Positions 1-11,321 of a DNA stretch of 64,000 nt are shown piece after piece. The first letter of the stretch is position 1, and each line of letters begins with the position of its first letter. The notes below the pieces were generated by a model that worked only from the letters and a program-made list of their open reading frames with translations, searched no databases and was not told where the DNA came from. Source of the stretch: Paramarasmius palmivorus (Eukaryota; Basidiomycota; Agaricomycetes; Agaricales; Marasmiaceae). The translations under genes and the position numbers were made by a program. Location: the NCBI GenBank assembly GCA_037176845.1, contig JAYKXP010000016.1, forward strand, positions 434,001 through 498,000, written 5' to 3'.

Positions 1-501
1 ACTCGTGCTGAAGAAATAAAGCAGTGCACGAGTGGTTGGGCGCTAGCAGCTCCGACTTCGTAGGGGAAAGCAGCGGGAGAAACGAAGTCGTTGGTCTGTA
101 TGTCCAGGGATGCCACTTTGTCGCTCTTCACATCAATTAGAATGTGCTTTGTGAAAGCTGATTGCTAAACGTACCTCCATCGCGATCGCGTTGAACAAGA
201 GCCGAGTACCCATGCGAGATACTTTGATAAGGAACTCGAGACTGCTCTGATCATGCTTATAACGAAAAGTGTAATGTCCGGGACCATTTTTATTCCATTC
301 AGCAGGAAGTGTGTTACTGGAAGTGTGAAGTACCGATGAATCGTCGATGCCGACTAGACGGAAGGCTAAAGCAGATAATATAGTGTGGGATAAGGCAGCG
401 AGTCCGTCTTCTGGATATTTTAGAGATTTATCAGAATCAGGGATAACAGTAGGAAGTAGAGAAATCAAGGCAGATGCGTCGAGGATATTTGTCTGGGTCA
501 T
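1..501 (-). CDS. PI31-like proteasome regulator, C-terminal part missing (runs off window)
   Basis: The gene begins at the ATG at 499-501 and runs leftward off the window. Exon 1 is 175-501; a GTACGT donor and an AAG acceptor remove 126-174, and exon 2 (1-125) stays open to the edge. The segment LPAEWNKNGPGHYTFRYKH followed by a hydrophobic stretch ending in LLFNAIAME matches the globular N-terminal (FP) domain of PI31/PSMF1 and yeast Fub1, which binds the 20S proteasome and modulates its activity. The proline-rich C-terminal tail that contacts the core lies outside the window. An upstream in-frame Met (543) is possible, but the spacing of the domain favours 501. It diverges from PRP5 with 149 bp between starts. 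Family assignment is from sequence pattern only. Confidence 0.8.
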
Positions 502-650
502 GGTGGTTTCAAGTAAAGCTGTGAGCTTTATCATGACGCGCATGACTCTTCATATAGGCCAGCGCTAAAGTACAAGGCAATGACAAACAAGTCCAATCAA
601 TTGCTTCTTCCTTCTCACTCTCACCTCGTCACTGGACCAAACCTTTAGCA

Positions 651-3600
651 ATGGGACGGAGAGATAGATCCTATTCTCCCGACACTTCTAACAAAAGGGT
701 AAGACACTCTCATCGTTCTTCTCGGTCACCATCGCCCACTAGGCGTGCCCCAAGGCCCAGCAATAGATCGCGTTACGACGACGACCGAGAATGGGACCGC
801 GACCGGGATAGGGACAGAAGAGACAGGGACAGAGACCGCTACAGAGATGACAGATATAAAGATGACAGAAGACGGGACCATCGAGATGACAGGAGGGATG
901 ACAGACGAGACGAAAGAAGAGACGACAGACGGGACGAAAGAAGGGATGACCGTCGCCGTTCGCGCTCACAAGAACGTCGTCCTATCAAAGTTCCTTCTCC
1001 CTCTCCTAGAACTCAGGCTACTCCAGAAGCCGTGGCTACACCCACGCCTCCACCTGAAGATGAAGCGACGAAGGCGCGACGAGCAAAATACGAGCAATGG
1101 AAGAAAGACCAGAAGGCCCAGAAGGCCCTTGGCGAAGCTAAGGCTAAGGCCATGGCTCTAGCTGGAAAATCTGTTCCAGGTATGTTGTTTACATTTCTTG
1201 CGAGATTTCTGGATTTCACATCACTTGATCCACGCCCTCAGCACCTCCCACCAACGAAGCGTCGAACGAACCCAATGGTCAACTCAACCGAGCGGCACTT
1301 AGTGGACTCGGTCTCAAAGGTCTACCACTCAAACCGGAATTCACAAAGGTTATGACTGCTTCGATGGACGACTCGGTCGAAACCAAACGCAAATTGGAGA
1401 AGCTGGGTGACATGCCTGCAATAGACATGACTATGAATGAAGGTGAAGCAAGTGTTGGGGACCTTGAGGTAGACGATGATGACGAAGAGGCAAACAGAAT
1501 GGATCAGGCAATGCTCAAGAAAAAGTCCGAAGAAACTATGGATGTCGACGAAGACGAAGTTGATCCTCTTGACGCCTTCATGAATGGAGTGAAGGAGCAG
1601 GTTCAAAAGGTGAACATGGAGGATATGAAGAAACTCGGGAGCACGAATGAACGGCTAGGCAAACGTCTAGATGAGGGTGCTGACGATGATGAGGTCGGTG
1701 GAGATGGTGCGGCAGTCGATGAGTTGGATGCTACGGACTTGAACCCGGAAGATATCCTAGCACTGGCTGCGAAGAAGGCAAAGAAGAAGGACCTGGCCGC
1801 CGTGGACCATTCACGAGTGAACTACGAGCCTTTCCGCAAAGAGTTCTACATCCCACCACCCGACATTGCTGCAATGTCGGACGAAGAGGCAGAACTATTA
1901 CGGCTCGAACTCGATAGTATCAAGATCCGAGGAGTTGATTGCCCAAGGCCTGTCACGAAATGGAGTCATTTTGGTCTTCCTGCGAGCTGGTGAGTTCCTT
2001 CAAACAATACATGACCGTTTTATTGACCTGTGGCCTAGTCTTGACGTCATAAAGAAACTCAATTACACCGCACCCACTTCTATCCAAGCACAGGCCGTCC
2101 CAGCCATCATGTCCGGTCGTGACGTGATTGGTGTAGCAAAGACTGGGTCGGGAAAAACCATTGCATTCTTGCTTCCAATGTTCCGCCATATCAAGGACCA
2201 GCGTCCTCTGGAGCCAATGGAAGGTCCGGTTGCTATCGTCATGACACCGACGCGTGAATTGGCTGTCCAGATCCACAGAGAATGTAAACCCTTTTTGAAG
2301 GTTTTGAACCTACGAGTATGTCCTTTGTTGTATTCACATTTTTGATCTAGTGCTCATCATATTTCCAGGCTGTTTGTGCATATGGAGGCTCGCCCATCAA
2401 GGACCAAATTGCGGAACTGAAGAAAGGGGCCGAGATTATCGTTTGTACGCCTGGTCGTATGATCGACCTTCTCACCGCCAACTCTGGTCGTGTCACCAAC
2501 CTCAAGCGGGTCACATACGTCGTATTAGACGAGGCTGATCGTATGTTTGACATGGGTTTCGAGCCCCAAGTCATGAAGATCATCAACAACATTCGACCAG
2601 ACAGGCAGACAGTCCTGTTCTCGGCCACCTTCCCAAAACAAATGGATTCCCTCGCCAGAAAGATCCTTCGAAAACCTCTCGAAATTACCGTTGGTGGCAG
2701 GTCTGTCGTTGCCGCTGAAATTGAGCAGATTGTCGAAGTCCGACCTGAGGACACCAAATTTATTCGCCTCCTGGAAATCCTCGGGCAAATGTATAACGAG
2801 GACCCCGAGAGCCGAACATTGATCTTCGTAGACCGTCAGGAGGCGGCCGACAACCTCCTCAGGGAGCTCATGCGTAAAGGCTACCTCTGTATGTCTTTAC
2901 ACGGCGGCAAGGATCAGGTTGACCGAGATTCCACCATTTCCGATTTCAAGTCTGGTGTTGTCCCCATCGTCATTGCTACTTCAGTCGCTGCACGAGGATT
3001 AGACGTCAAACAGCTCAAACTTGTTATCAATTACGATGCTCCAAATCACATGGAGGACTATGTTCATCGCGCTGGACGGACTGGACGAGCTGGAAACAAA
3101 GGTACATGTGTTACTTTTATTACACCAGAACAAGACAGATATTCGGTGGATATATACAGAGCCCTCAAAGCAAGTAATGCTACTGTACCCAAGGAACTTG
3201 AGGATCTGGCGAACAGTGAGTATTTCTGTGCACCTAACGGTTGTTCTACCATACTGAAAATGTGTTCTCCAGGTTTCCTTGAAAAGCTGAAAACTGGAAA
3301 GGCGCAAGCTGCAGGTTCAGGCTTCGGTGGCAAAGGACTGGATAGGTTGGACAAGGAGCGAGATGCCAAAGAAAAGGCGGAGCGTAAAGCCTACGGCGAA
3401 CCCGAAGACGAGAAACCGGCTGCTCCTGAAGAAGGCACTGCGACAAAAGCCACCGCGAAGGAAAGTGACGATATGACGTTCGGCAACTTCAAGGTCGAAA
3501 TTAAGCGTGGCCCTGCCCCCGATTCCTCGAAAGGCATCTTTGGAGTCGGAAGCGCAGCGGTCACTGCTCGTCGTCTTGCTCAGGCAAAGGAGGAAGAGAA

Positions 3601-4211
3601 ACTACAAGCTCAGATCCGGGCTGCGGAGGAAGCGGCCGCTCGTGCAGGTCAAGACACTCCTGCTCACAAGCAGGCTATAAGTGTTATTGCCAAGCTCAAC
3701 GCCCAAATACGTGCTTCCAAGTTGGTCCTACAGTCACAAATTCAATTCGAGCAAAATCCCGACAGGAAGGTCAACACCGACTCTACGGACTTCCATGCGA
3801 TTATTCCTATCAACGATTACCCCCAGAAGGCGAGGTGGCGTGTCACAAACAAGGAGACCATGGTTCAGGTACGTTTCTCTTCACCGCGGCTGCTTCAATT
3901 TCTGACTGTCCTATTCTCAAGCTCATCGACATGACTGGTGCCTCAGTTACCAACAAGGGTATATACTACGAACCGGGCAAGGAGCCTCCTCTGGACGGTC
4001 CTCCAAAGTTACACTTACTGGTGGAATCCAACGAAGAGTACCGGGTACGCGTTACCCTCATTCTAGTCTCACTTCTTTGATCTCATGACATTCTTCACAG
4101 GTCGAGCAAGCCGTCAGAGAAATCAAACGATTACTCATCGAAGCGTCCGCTGCCGCATTGCAAGCTGAGATGCGTAACCCGACTTCCACCGGAAGATACA
4201 GCGTACTGTAA
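651..4211 (+). CDS. PRP5: Prp5-type DEAD-box pre-mRNA splicing helicase
   Basis: Seven exons join to 1076 aa: 651-1179, 1242-1989, 2039-2315, 2369-3215, 3273-3868, 3922-4044, 4101-4211. The N-terminus is an RS/RD-rich tail with many DRDR and DDRR units (bases 781-960), then an acidic region. The helicase core has AKTGSGKT (about residue 459), PTRELA, VLDEAD (about 570), SAT, ARGLD and HRAGRTGR. The C-terminal region with RWRVTNKE and GIYYEPGK is the part specific to Prp5/DDX46 rather than to other DEAD-box proteins. Prp5 uses ATP to remodel U2 snRNP so that it can engage the branch point during prespliceosome assembly in the nucleus. All splice sites are GT-AG and introns are 49-62 nt. The assignment is strong. 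Confidence 0.95.
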
Positions 4212-4317
4212 CACATTATAATACTTTGTTCTTATCGTATGCATCGTATGCACGTCATAATATTGCTCCTCTGCCTTCTCGACACATTGGATGTAGATAA
4301 TAAAAAGTAAGGAACCT

Positions 4318-6351
4318 TCAACGAAGTCCGAAGCTTCTCGATTTCAAACCATTACCGCCTAAACTAGTACCATGGCCTGATTCCTTAACCCTCTTTTCGA
4401 CCTCTGTGACCTTACTATCGACCTCACGCACGGCACCGTCGATCCATTGTAGGCTCTCAAGGTGCGTACTGAGGATCTGAGAAATCTGGGCCATAGGATC
4501 TTCGGGAGTTGTATCAGAGCCGGACGGTAAAGAGAGGCTATTGACAGAGTCAATCATTTGTGTGAGGGAACTCGAAAGGTCATCGAGGTGAGTATGGAGG
4601 TCCGTTGCCAGCATGTAACTAAGGAGTCGATTAGTCATCGTGCACATACGAATACGAGGTCGTTATACATACTTTTTGTCTCGTTCAGTATCAGCTGGAC
4701 CAGCATCCAGAGCTCGTAAACCTCCTCCTTGCCCGCCACCAAATATTTCCTCAGTAACTTTCTCGTACGAGTCCAGAGTGGCTGCTAGGTCCTTTTGTTG
4801 CTGTTCGATATGGTCAAGGGACTGATCAACCTCGTTTTGCTCACGCTCTGCAGCAAGTACATGGCTGTACAGGGCTGCTAGCTGGAGTTCACGTTGGGTA
4901 ATCTACAAAGCGGGAGGCGACAGTTCACGTACATTGTTGCCATTCTCGATGAGGGCCCGATCCCACATCGACACTTCAGCTGCAAATTTGTTGAACTCTT
5001 TGACATGTGTTTCGAGTTCCGTCGACCATTTGTTTACGATTTCCTCTATTGTTTTCCCGCGAAGCATTGACGGGGGAGGAACTGCTACCACAGGTGCCGT
5101 TGTCGTCGATGTTGTTGTCGCTGTCACTAAGAGATCCATAAAGTCAGTATACCGTCGTAATACAAAACCAAGTCTTCAAGACTCACACCCAGTCTTGTCA
5201 CCCTCCTTTGTTTCTGGCTTGGCACCTAGAGAGACACCTCCCGAAAGGCCTGAATCGGGTATTAGATGAGGGGTGATCACTTGACAGAAGAGACTTACCC
5301 GCTGCGCCGTCTTTTTTCTCTTCAGGCTTCGATGCCCCAAACAGACCTCCCAGAGATGCTGCTGGTGCTAGAAGATGTAAATTCCTGGATGGGTCAGTGA
5401 TAAGCCCGAGACATACCTGCTGGCTTATCATCTTTCTTTTCGGGAGGTTTTGCGCCAAACAGACCACCTGAAGGTGCAGCCGGTGCTGAATGCTAAAGTC
5501 AGATCAACCGCAAAGCCAGATAGTTTGTCGAACGCACTTGTCGTGGCGCTATCTTTATTTAGCGAAAAGAGGGATGATGTAGAGCTGCCGGCGGCAGGAG
5601 CTGCGGGTGTTGTAGTCGACGTGGTGGCAGGTTTTCCAAAGAGACCTCCACCAAATGCACTTGTTGTGGACGTGCCGGCAGTTGATGGTGTGGAAGCAGC
5701 GTTTGAAGCTGTCGTGCCTTCCGCGGGTTTTGGTGCGGCTCCAAACAGACTAGTAGTAGGGGTAGATGCTTGAACAAATAATGAGTGGGACTTGTGGCAA
5801 CTGGTCTGGATAAACGGATTCACAGGAAGGTGTATTTGAGCTTGGGTTGCTGAAGACTGTATAAAAGTGGTCAGTTTCAACCAAGATACAGGATACTGAT
5901 CAACAGCTCACAACTCGAGGCAGGCTTTGGTGCATCCTTTGCTCCTTGATCTGTAGGTTTGGGCAGCGAGAAGGCACTGCCGCCTCCAAACAAAGGATTG
6001 GTCGATGTTGTAGGTGTGGTGCCAGTGGTTGTATTTGCGTTATTGGCTGTTGAAGCACCGCCAAAGAGACTTCCACTTGTTGGTGTAGTTGAAGTACTGG
6101 TGCTCGATCCTCCGCCGCCAAAAAGACCACCACCTGTAGTAGAGGAGCCAAAAATGCTTGTCCCAGGTGTCGCTGGTTTTGCTGAGAGGACGTCAGTTGG
6201 ATACGAAACATAATCAAAAAGACAACACACCTCCGCCAAATAGTCCGCCTGCTGTAGTTCCGCCTGTATTAGCTGTCGAGCTAGCTCCGAACAGACTGTT
6301 GCCTGAGCCAAAACCTGTTGAATTCGTACCGCTTGCGGGAGTGCCGGACAT
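4318..6351 (-). CDS. NSP1: FG-repeat nucleoporin Nsp1/Nup62
   Basis: Read leftward from the ATG at 6349-6351 (MSGTPASGTNSTGFGSG) to a TGA at 4318-4320. The N-terminal half is low-complexity Ser/Thr/Gly with repeated LFG and FG units, including SLFGGAS and GGLFGAKPPEKK. The C-terminal half holds the Nsp1_C coiled-coil region (KTIEEIVNKWSTELE; TQRELQLAALYSHVLAAE). It is the central-channel nucleoporin: FG repeats bind karyopherins and the coiled coil joins the Nup57/Nup49 and Nup82 subcomplexes. About eight small introns interrupt it. Firm exon edges include 6231 and 6181; the small exon near 5820-5860 is uncertain. NUP82, its partner in yeast, is also in this window (21.2-24.1 kb). The start lies 133 bp from the divergent WW gene. 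Confidence 0.93.
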
Positions 6352-6484
6352 GATGGAAGAGGACAAAAGAGTCAGACGCGTCGATATCTAGAAGCGCGCT
6401 GTCCTTGTCCTTTCTCACAACTGGCAATCAAATACCTGTTCACGATGCTTCTTCAAAAACACTGCCATTTACCAACACCCCAAG

Positions 6485-8227
6485 ATGTCTCTATCCACCG
6501 AGCTCGAGAAGACGCAATCTCCTCTTCCTAAGGACTGGAACCTATGTGTCCACCCTCGAGGATGGTTATATTTTTACAACCCCACACTCAAGTTGCTTAC
6601 AGACCAGGACATTCGGGACCCTCAACGCTACAGTCAATTGCTTGTCCATGCATCCGAATTCAAATCCTCAGAATGGGAAGAAGGAACGGAGCTCATGCTT
6701 CAAGTGAATCGCAACGGAGCTATCGACTTTATTTTGGGCATCAACCACAAACACTGCATTGCTTCACAATCCCTCAGCGACATTACTCACGAGGCAGTGG
6801 AGAGCTTGGAACACGATGTTTACGAATGTATAGTGCTTAATCCTCACAGACCTTGAATTCTGACTGAAGCTTATTAGTGAACCGTCGTCGAAGGCTATAT
6901 TGGAACCATTTATGGAGCCATCCGAACCATAGACCGTGTCCTCCGCGAGCAGTATCAGATGCATCAGACGCACTTACTTGGTTCTATGCAAGTACAACCT
7001 CTCAAAGTATCCACTCAAGAGTCCTAATGCCCGATTATGTAGACTGACAACTTGATCTCTGGTGCTCGGAGTGATGCACCGTTCTCCAAGGCAGAATGCG
7101 ACGAACTTATGAAACTGATCAGAGAGATGGAATGCAAGTTTCTCTACGTGTCAAATTATCTGGCTCTCATCTAATCCATCCCATATAGTACCTTGCAACG
7201 CCAATTCTCCCGCCAAGACCGTATTCTTGTCATGGCTTCTTCGAGAAGTGTGTAGCTATCGCAATTCGCAATCATACGGTCGCTACACAAGGAAGGAGGC
7301 AATGACTAAAGCAGCAGCTGGGGGCGTCTTCGCTCATTCACTGCATGATAGAAAGCCGTCTACCTTTTTTCTCCCTCTTCTTCATATAGTCACCAATATT
7401 CTTTTCTTCGGCATACCATGGACCTATCTTGCCCATGTCAAGAGCTCCTTTCAATACCACGGCCGATTTATTGGATTGCAAGCGAGATGGAAACAATATA
7501 TCGAGAGGCTTGTTCGAGAATATTCGCATTTCCTACTCGTAGTAAGCCGTCCCATTTAAATATCGTAGAGAAAATGGCTGATATATCCCCTGAAGTCAAC
7601 CGTACTTCTTTCGTGAGCACTGAACCCCGATTCACGACACCTATTGGGCTGACAAACGTGGTAATGAAAGTGCTACCATTGGAATGCTCGCCGTGCCAGA
7701 GATCTCCACATGTTCGAGAGTGGCTGCGACGATATCCTCGTTTTTATCCCTAGCAACCGTCATTATCGGCGTCTTCTCAATGTGGAGACACCAGGCTAAC
7801 ATGCAAGCGACCGATGCAGTAACGCTATTCCTTCTTTATGTTTCACGATGATCTGACCTTCATCGATTCGCAGTTCACTTACATGCGCAATGCACACCAG
7901 CATGTACTCGGACTGCATGGCCTCGCCATGTTACTCAGCGTACCTCCCGTCCTTCTAATATGGGCTGTCATTACCTTTGCTCTTTCTGTGGTTTCATATG
8001 CAACCCAAGGCATAGACGATAGTGATAGTATGAACCGCGTTCTTACTTGGGTTACACTTTCAGTCTTTGTTGTCATCCTTGGGACAGTTATGGCTGCTTT
8101 GCACAGCACTTTCACTTTGGTTTGGCATATTCCGCTGGGTAGCACGTTGTGGAGTCTTTTGGTTACATTGTGGACGCGCTGCGCGTGGCCTAGACGATGG
8201 CGCTGCACGGGGAAATCCGCAGTTTAG
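6485..8227 (+). CDS. WW-domain multi-pass membrane protein, tandem copy A
   Basis: Seven exons, 471 aa: 6485-6827, 6878-6987, 7043-7133, 7189-7541, 7596-7612, 7671-7818, 7874-8227. Residues about 13-45 resemble a WW domain (LPKDWNLCVHPRGW, then YFYNP), but the second signature Trp is missing. The C-terminal half has about five hydrophobic segments (near residues 239-262, 295-317, 327-347, 368-396, 410-432), so it is probably an integral membrane protein with a cytosolic WW-like head. I do not know its function. Introns 2 and 3 start with GCAAGT, so they are GC-AG introns; the same positions in copy B are GT. Exon 5 is only 17 nt. The structure was fixed by matching copy B exon by exon. Confidence 0.85.
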
Positions 8228-8403
8228 ATAACTTTTTGTTACATCATTTATAGATGGGAACTTTTGGATTTTGAATCTGATGATCAATCTCCAGATTCGT
8301 CCACTTCCTTGTGCTCACTGCGCATACTCTCATTCGGCTCACACGTCCATCAATCGAACACCGTGGCTCTACAAAAGCACTGCCGGCCACCGAACACCTC
8401 AAG

Positions 8404-10175
8404 ATGTCCTTGCCCACCGACCCTCAGAAGTTGCAGCCTTCTCTGCCAGAAGGCTGGAATCTTTGTGTTCATCCCCGAGGATGGATATACTTTCATAATC
8501 CCACCCTCAAGCTACTTACAGACCAAGATATTTATGACCCTGAACTCCGTAGTCAACTACTTGGTCATGCGGCTAGCCTCAAAAGCTCGGAATGGGAAGA
8601 AGGGATGGAGCTAATGCTTCACGTCAACCTTTCTGGAGATATTGACTTCATTTTGGCCATCAACCACAACCACTGCGTAGCTTCACAATCCCCGAGTAAC
8701 ATCACAGGAGAAGCGGTTCAGAATCTAGGGCATAACCTTTATCAGTGTACGTGCATCTCTGTGTTTTCGTCTCCTGAGCCTCCGCTGAACAATTGCTAGT
8801 GAACCGCTACCGACGGTTGTACTGGAATCACTTATGTACCCACCCCAATCACGTCCCATGTCCCCCGAGAGCAGTTTCGGACGCTTCGGATGCGCTAATC
8901 TGGTTTTATGTAGGTCCAGTCAATGGTTCAAACCACTCTTGAATCCCTGATAGTCTTCTGTAGACAGACAGTATGCTTTCGGGTGCTCGAAGTGACGTGC
9001 CATTCAACAAGACAGAATGTGACGAACTCATGAAGCTCGTCAAGGAGATGGAATGTGAGCGCTGAGCCCTCAGCTGTGTTTGCATCAAGTACGAATGCTA
9101 ACTTGACCCGATACAGTGCCCTGCAACACCCACTCTGCCGCCAAGACATTATTTTTATCTTGGCTTCTGCGAGAAGTTTGTAGCTTCCGGAACTCTCAGA
9201 ACTATGGATGCTACACCAAGAAAGAAGCGGACTTCCGAGCATCGAATAGGAGCGGCTTTGTTCCAGCGTTGTATGACAGGACACCGTCTAGCATATTCCT
9301 TCCTCTCCTTCATGTGATCATCAACGTCCTTTTCTTTGGTCTACCATGGACATATCTCGCACACGTCAAAAGCTCCTTTCAATACCACGGGCGATTTGTT
9401 GGGCTGCAGGTTAGGTGGAAGCAATACATCGAGAGGCTTGTTAGAGAGTATTCACATTTCCTGCTCGTAGTAAGCCTTTCCACTAGATCATCAGGACTAG
9501 ACTGATTCAGGTCAAAAAGTCAACCGTTCTTCTTTCGTAAGTGCTAGTCCTGACAACATGTTACTCCTGGGGACTCACGATGGTAATCAAAGGGCTACTA
9601 TGGGAATGCTCGCCGTGCCGGAAATCTCTACTTGCTCAAGAGTGGCTGCAACGATATCTTCCTTTCTATCTTTGGCGAGCGTCATTCTCGGCGTCTTTTC
9701 TATGTGGAGACACCAGGCCAATATGCAGCCAACTGATGCAGTAATGCTATTCTGTCTTTGTTTTTGTCGTATTCGTTCTCTAACAAATTCTAACGAACAG
9801 TTCACTTACATGCGCAACGCACATCAGCATGTGCTCGGGCTGCATGGTCTTGCCATGCTACTCAGTGTGCCTCCCGTCCTTTTAATATGGGCTGTCATTA
9901 CCTTTGCTCTTTCTGTAGTTTCGTACGCAACTCAGGGCATTGGCGATGGCGATAGCATGAACCGTGTTCTCACTTGGGTTACACTTTCAACGTTTGTGGT
10001 CGTTCTTGGGATAGTTATGGTTGCTTTGCATAATACTTTCACTTTGGTTTGGCATATTCCGCTGGGTACCACGTTGTGGACTCTTGTGGTTACATTGTGG
10101 AACCGTTGCGCGTGGCCTAGACAGCTGCGTGTTACGAGAAAGTCTGGTGTAGGAACTGCAGTATTGCGGACCTAA
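8404..10175 (+). CDS. WW-domain multi-pass membrane protein, tandem copy B
   Basis: Seven exons, 478 aa: 8404-8746, 8800-8909, 8964-9054, 9117-9469, 9520-9536, 9593-9740, 9801-10175. The first six exons have exactly the same lengths as copy A (343, 110, 91, 353, 17, 148 nt); only the last is 21 nt longer, giving seven extra C-terminal residues. The WW-like segment starts at LPEGWNLCVHPRGW and again lacks the second Trp. The membrane part, including GLHGLAMLLSVPPVLLIWAV, is almost identical to copy A. All introns here begin with GT. An upstream in-frame Met at 8311 exists, but the start at 8404 matches copy A. Function unknown. It lies only 176 bp after copy A, so read-through or shared regulation is possible. 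Confidence 0.85.
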
Positions 10176-10365
10176 CATGCGGAAATACGAGCTTGCAGCA
10201 CCTTTCGAACAATACTGTCTCCACTTTTCCACTTCCCTGCATTACTTTGACCGACTACTAATAATACAAATACAAGATGTGGGACGTAGCATGTACAAAC
10301 CAGCGAGGCTGGTAGATGGAACTCGAAAACGTTCAAGTGACAAGAAAGACATCTAAAGATGAGGT

Positions 10366-11139
10366 TTACTGGCCGCCTGGGTGGGCAGTGGCCACAGTTT
10401 CTCCTGTTACTGCGCTCTGTGTAACATCAATGAAGCCCTTTTGATTCGATTTCCCGCTGTTGACTTGCTTCTGTTGGTAGTCTCGAATTGCCGATCGAAT
10501 GGCATCTTCAGCAAGCACTGTAAGCTTTTGTTAGCGCAAAATACTAATCGAGGTAGACATTCGGCACGTACTCGAGCAGTGTAGTTTCACAGGAGGTAAG
10601 CAAAGCTCCTTCGCAATCTCAGTGTTCTTGATTTTTCCTGCCTCCTCCAGGCTAAGACCCTTGACACGTTCGGTCATATACGACGAAGACGCAATGGCAC
10701 TCCCGCAACCAAACGTCTTGAACTTGACGTCCGAAATAATACCATTTTCGTCAACACGGATTTGGAGTTTCATGACATCGCCGCAGCTGTGAAAGTCGTT
10801 AGTCTCAGCCCAGGGTGGCAGCACGCCAAAACCAAGACTTACGCAGGTGCACCAACGAGACCTGTACCAACATCGATGTCGTTTTTAGGAAGAGAACCGA
10901 CCTAAGGGTAAAGAGCGTCAGCTACACTGTTATCAGATAAATTCGAGGTCGAGGTTTGGTCGGACCAGAACCGAGACCTAGAACCAAAGACATACATTTC
11001 TAGGCCTCTCATAGTGGGAAATGACTTTTTCGTGATACCCACGCCGTTGAGTGACTGCTGGCCTGAACGCAGCCCTAGAAACAGCGGCAGAACGAGCGGG
11101 TGTTGAGAGAATCGTTCGTGAAATTGCAGCGCGGAACAT
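10366..11139 (-). CDS. ISU1: Mitochondrial iron-sulfur cluster assembly scaffold (IscU/Isu1)
   Basis: Read leftward from the ATG at 11137-11139 to a TAA at 10366-10368. The first exon encodes an Arg/Ala/Ser-rich presequence ([20 protein letters not shown]), as expected for the mitochondrial matrix, then [15 protein letters not shown]. The scaffold has the three cluster ligand cysteines in [23 protein letters not shown] and KLHCSMLAEDAI, and the Hsp70-binding LPPVK motif just before the last. It assembles Fe-S clusters from Nfs1-derived sulfur with frataxin and passes them on through the chaperone pair. Intron 1 is 10902-10995, longer than typical here (94 nt). Two exact iron-GATA boxes lie nearby (10932-10940 and 11225-11233). 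It diverges from TAF9 with 182 bp between starts. Confidence 0.95.
10932..10940 (+). promoter_or_regulatory. ATCWGATAA iron-GATA-type box inside ISU1 intron 1
   Basis: The plus strand reads ATCAGATAA, an exact match to the consensus ATCWGATAA known for fungal iron-regulatory GATA factors (SreA/Urbs1 family). It sits in the first intron of ISU1. Function here is inferred only. Confidence 0.35.
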
Positions 11140-11224
11140 TGTGCGGTGGTAGTAAAGAGGGGAAAATGTGTGACGTTCAGCTCCGATATCTTTTACGGAG
11201 CCCTGACACGTGAGGGGATTCGTA

Positions 11225-11233
11225 ATCTGATAA
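11225..11233 (+). promoter_or_regulatory. ATCWGATAA iron-GATA-type box between ISU1 and TAF9
   Basis: The plus strand reads ATCTGATAA, an exact ATCWGATAA match, 86 bp upstream of the ISU1 ATG and 89 bp upstream of the TAF9 ATG. A CACGTG hexamer is at 11207-11212. An iron-linked role fits ISU1 better than TAF9, but this is inference. Confidence 0.4.
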
Positions 11234-11321
11234 TTTTCGGCAACGGAGCTTGCCGGTCAACGTCAGCCTGCTGGCAACTGCTCATCCGAATATTCCGATT
11301 CCTCCGACGGTCCGAACAAAC

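Larger units (their letters stand above)
6485..10175 (+). repeat. Head-to-tail tandem gene duplication
   Basis: The units 6485-8227 and 8404-10175 are direct duplicates. They share seven-exon structure, six identical exon lengths, all intron positions and phases, and strong protein similarity throughout. Intron sequences have diverged, so the duplication is not very recent. No mobile element or terminal repeat was seen at its borders. Confidence 0.93.

Noticed and set aside
745..1161. Long alternative frame across the PRP5 N-terminus
   Set aside because: It arises because the repetitive RD-coding bases are open in several frames; the helicase frame is supported by splicing into exon 2.
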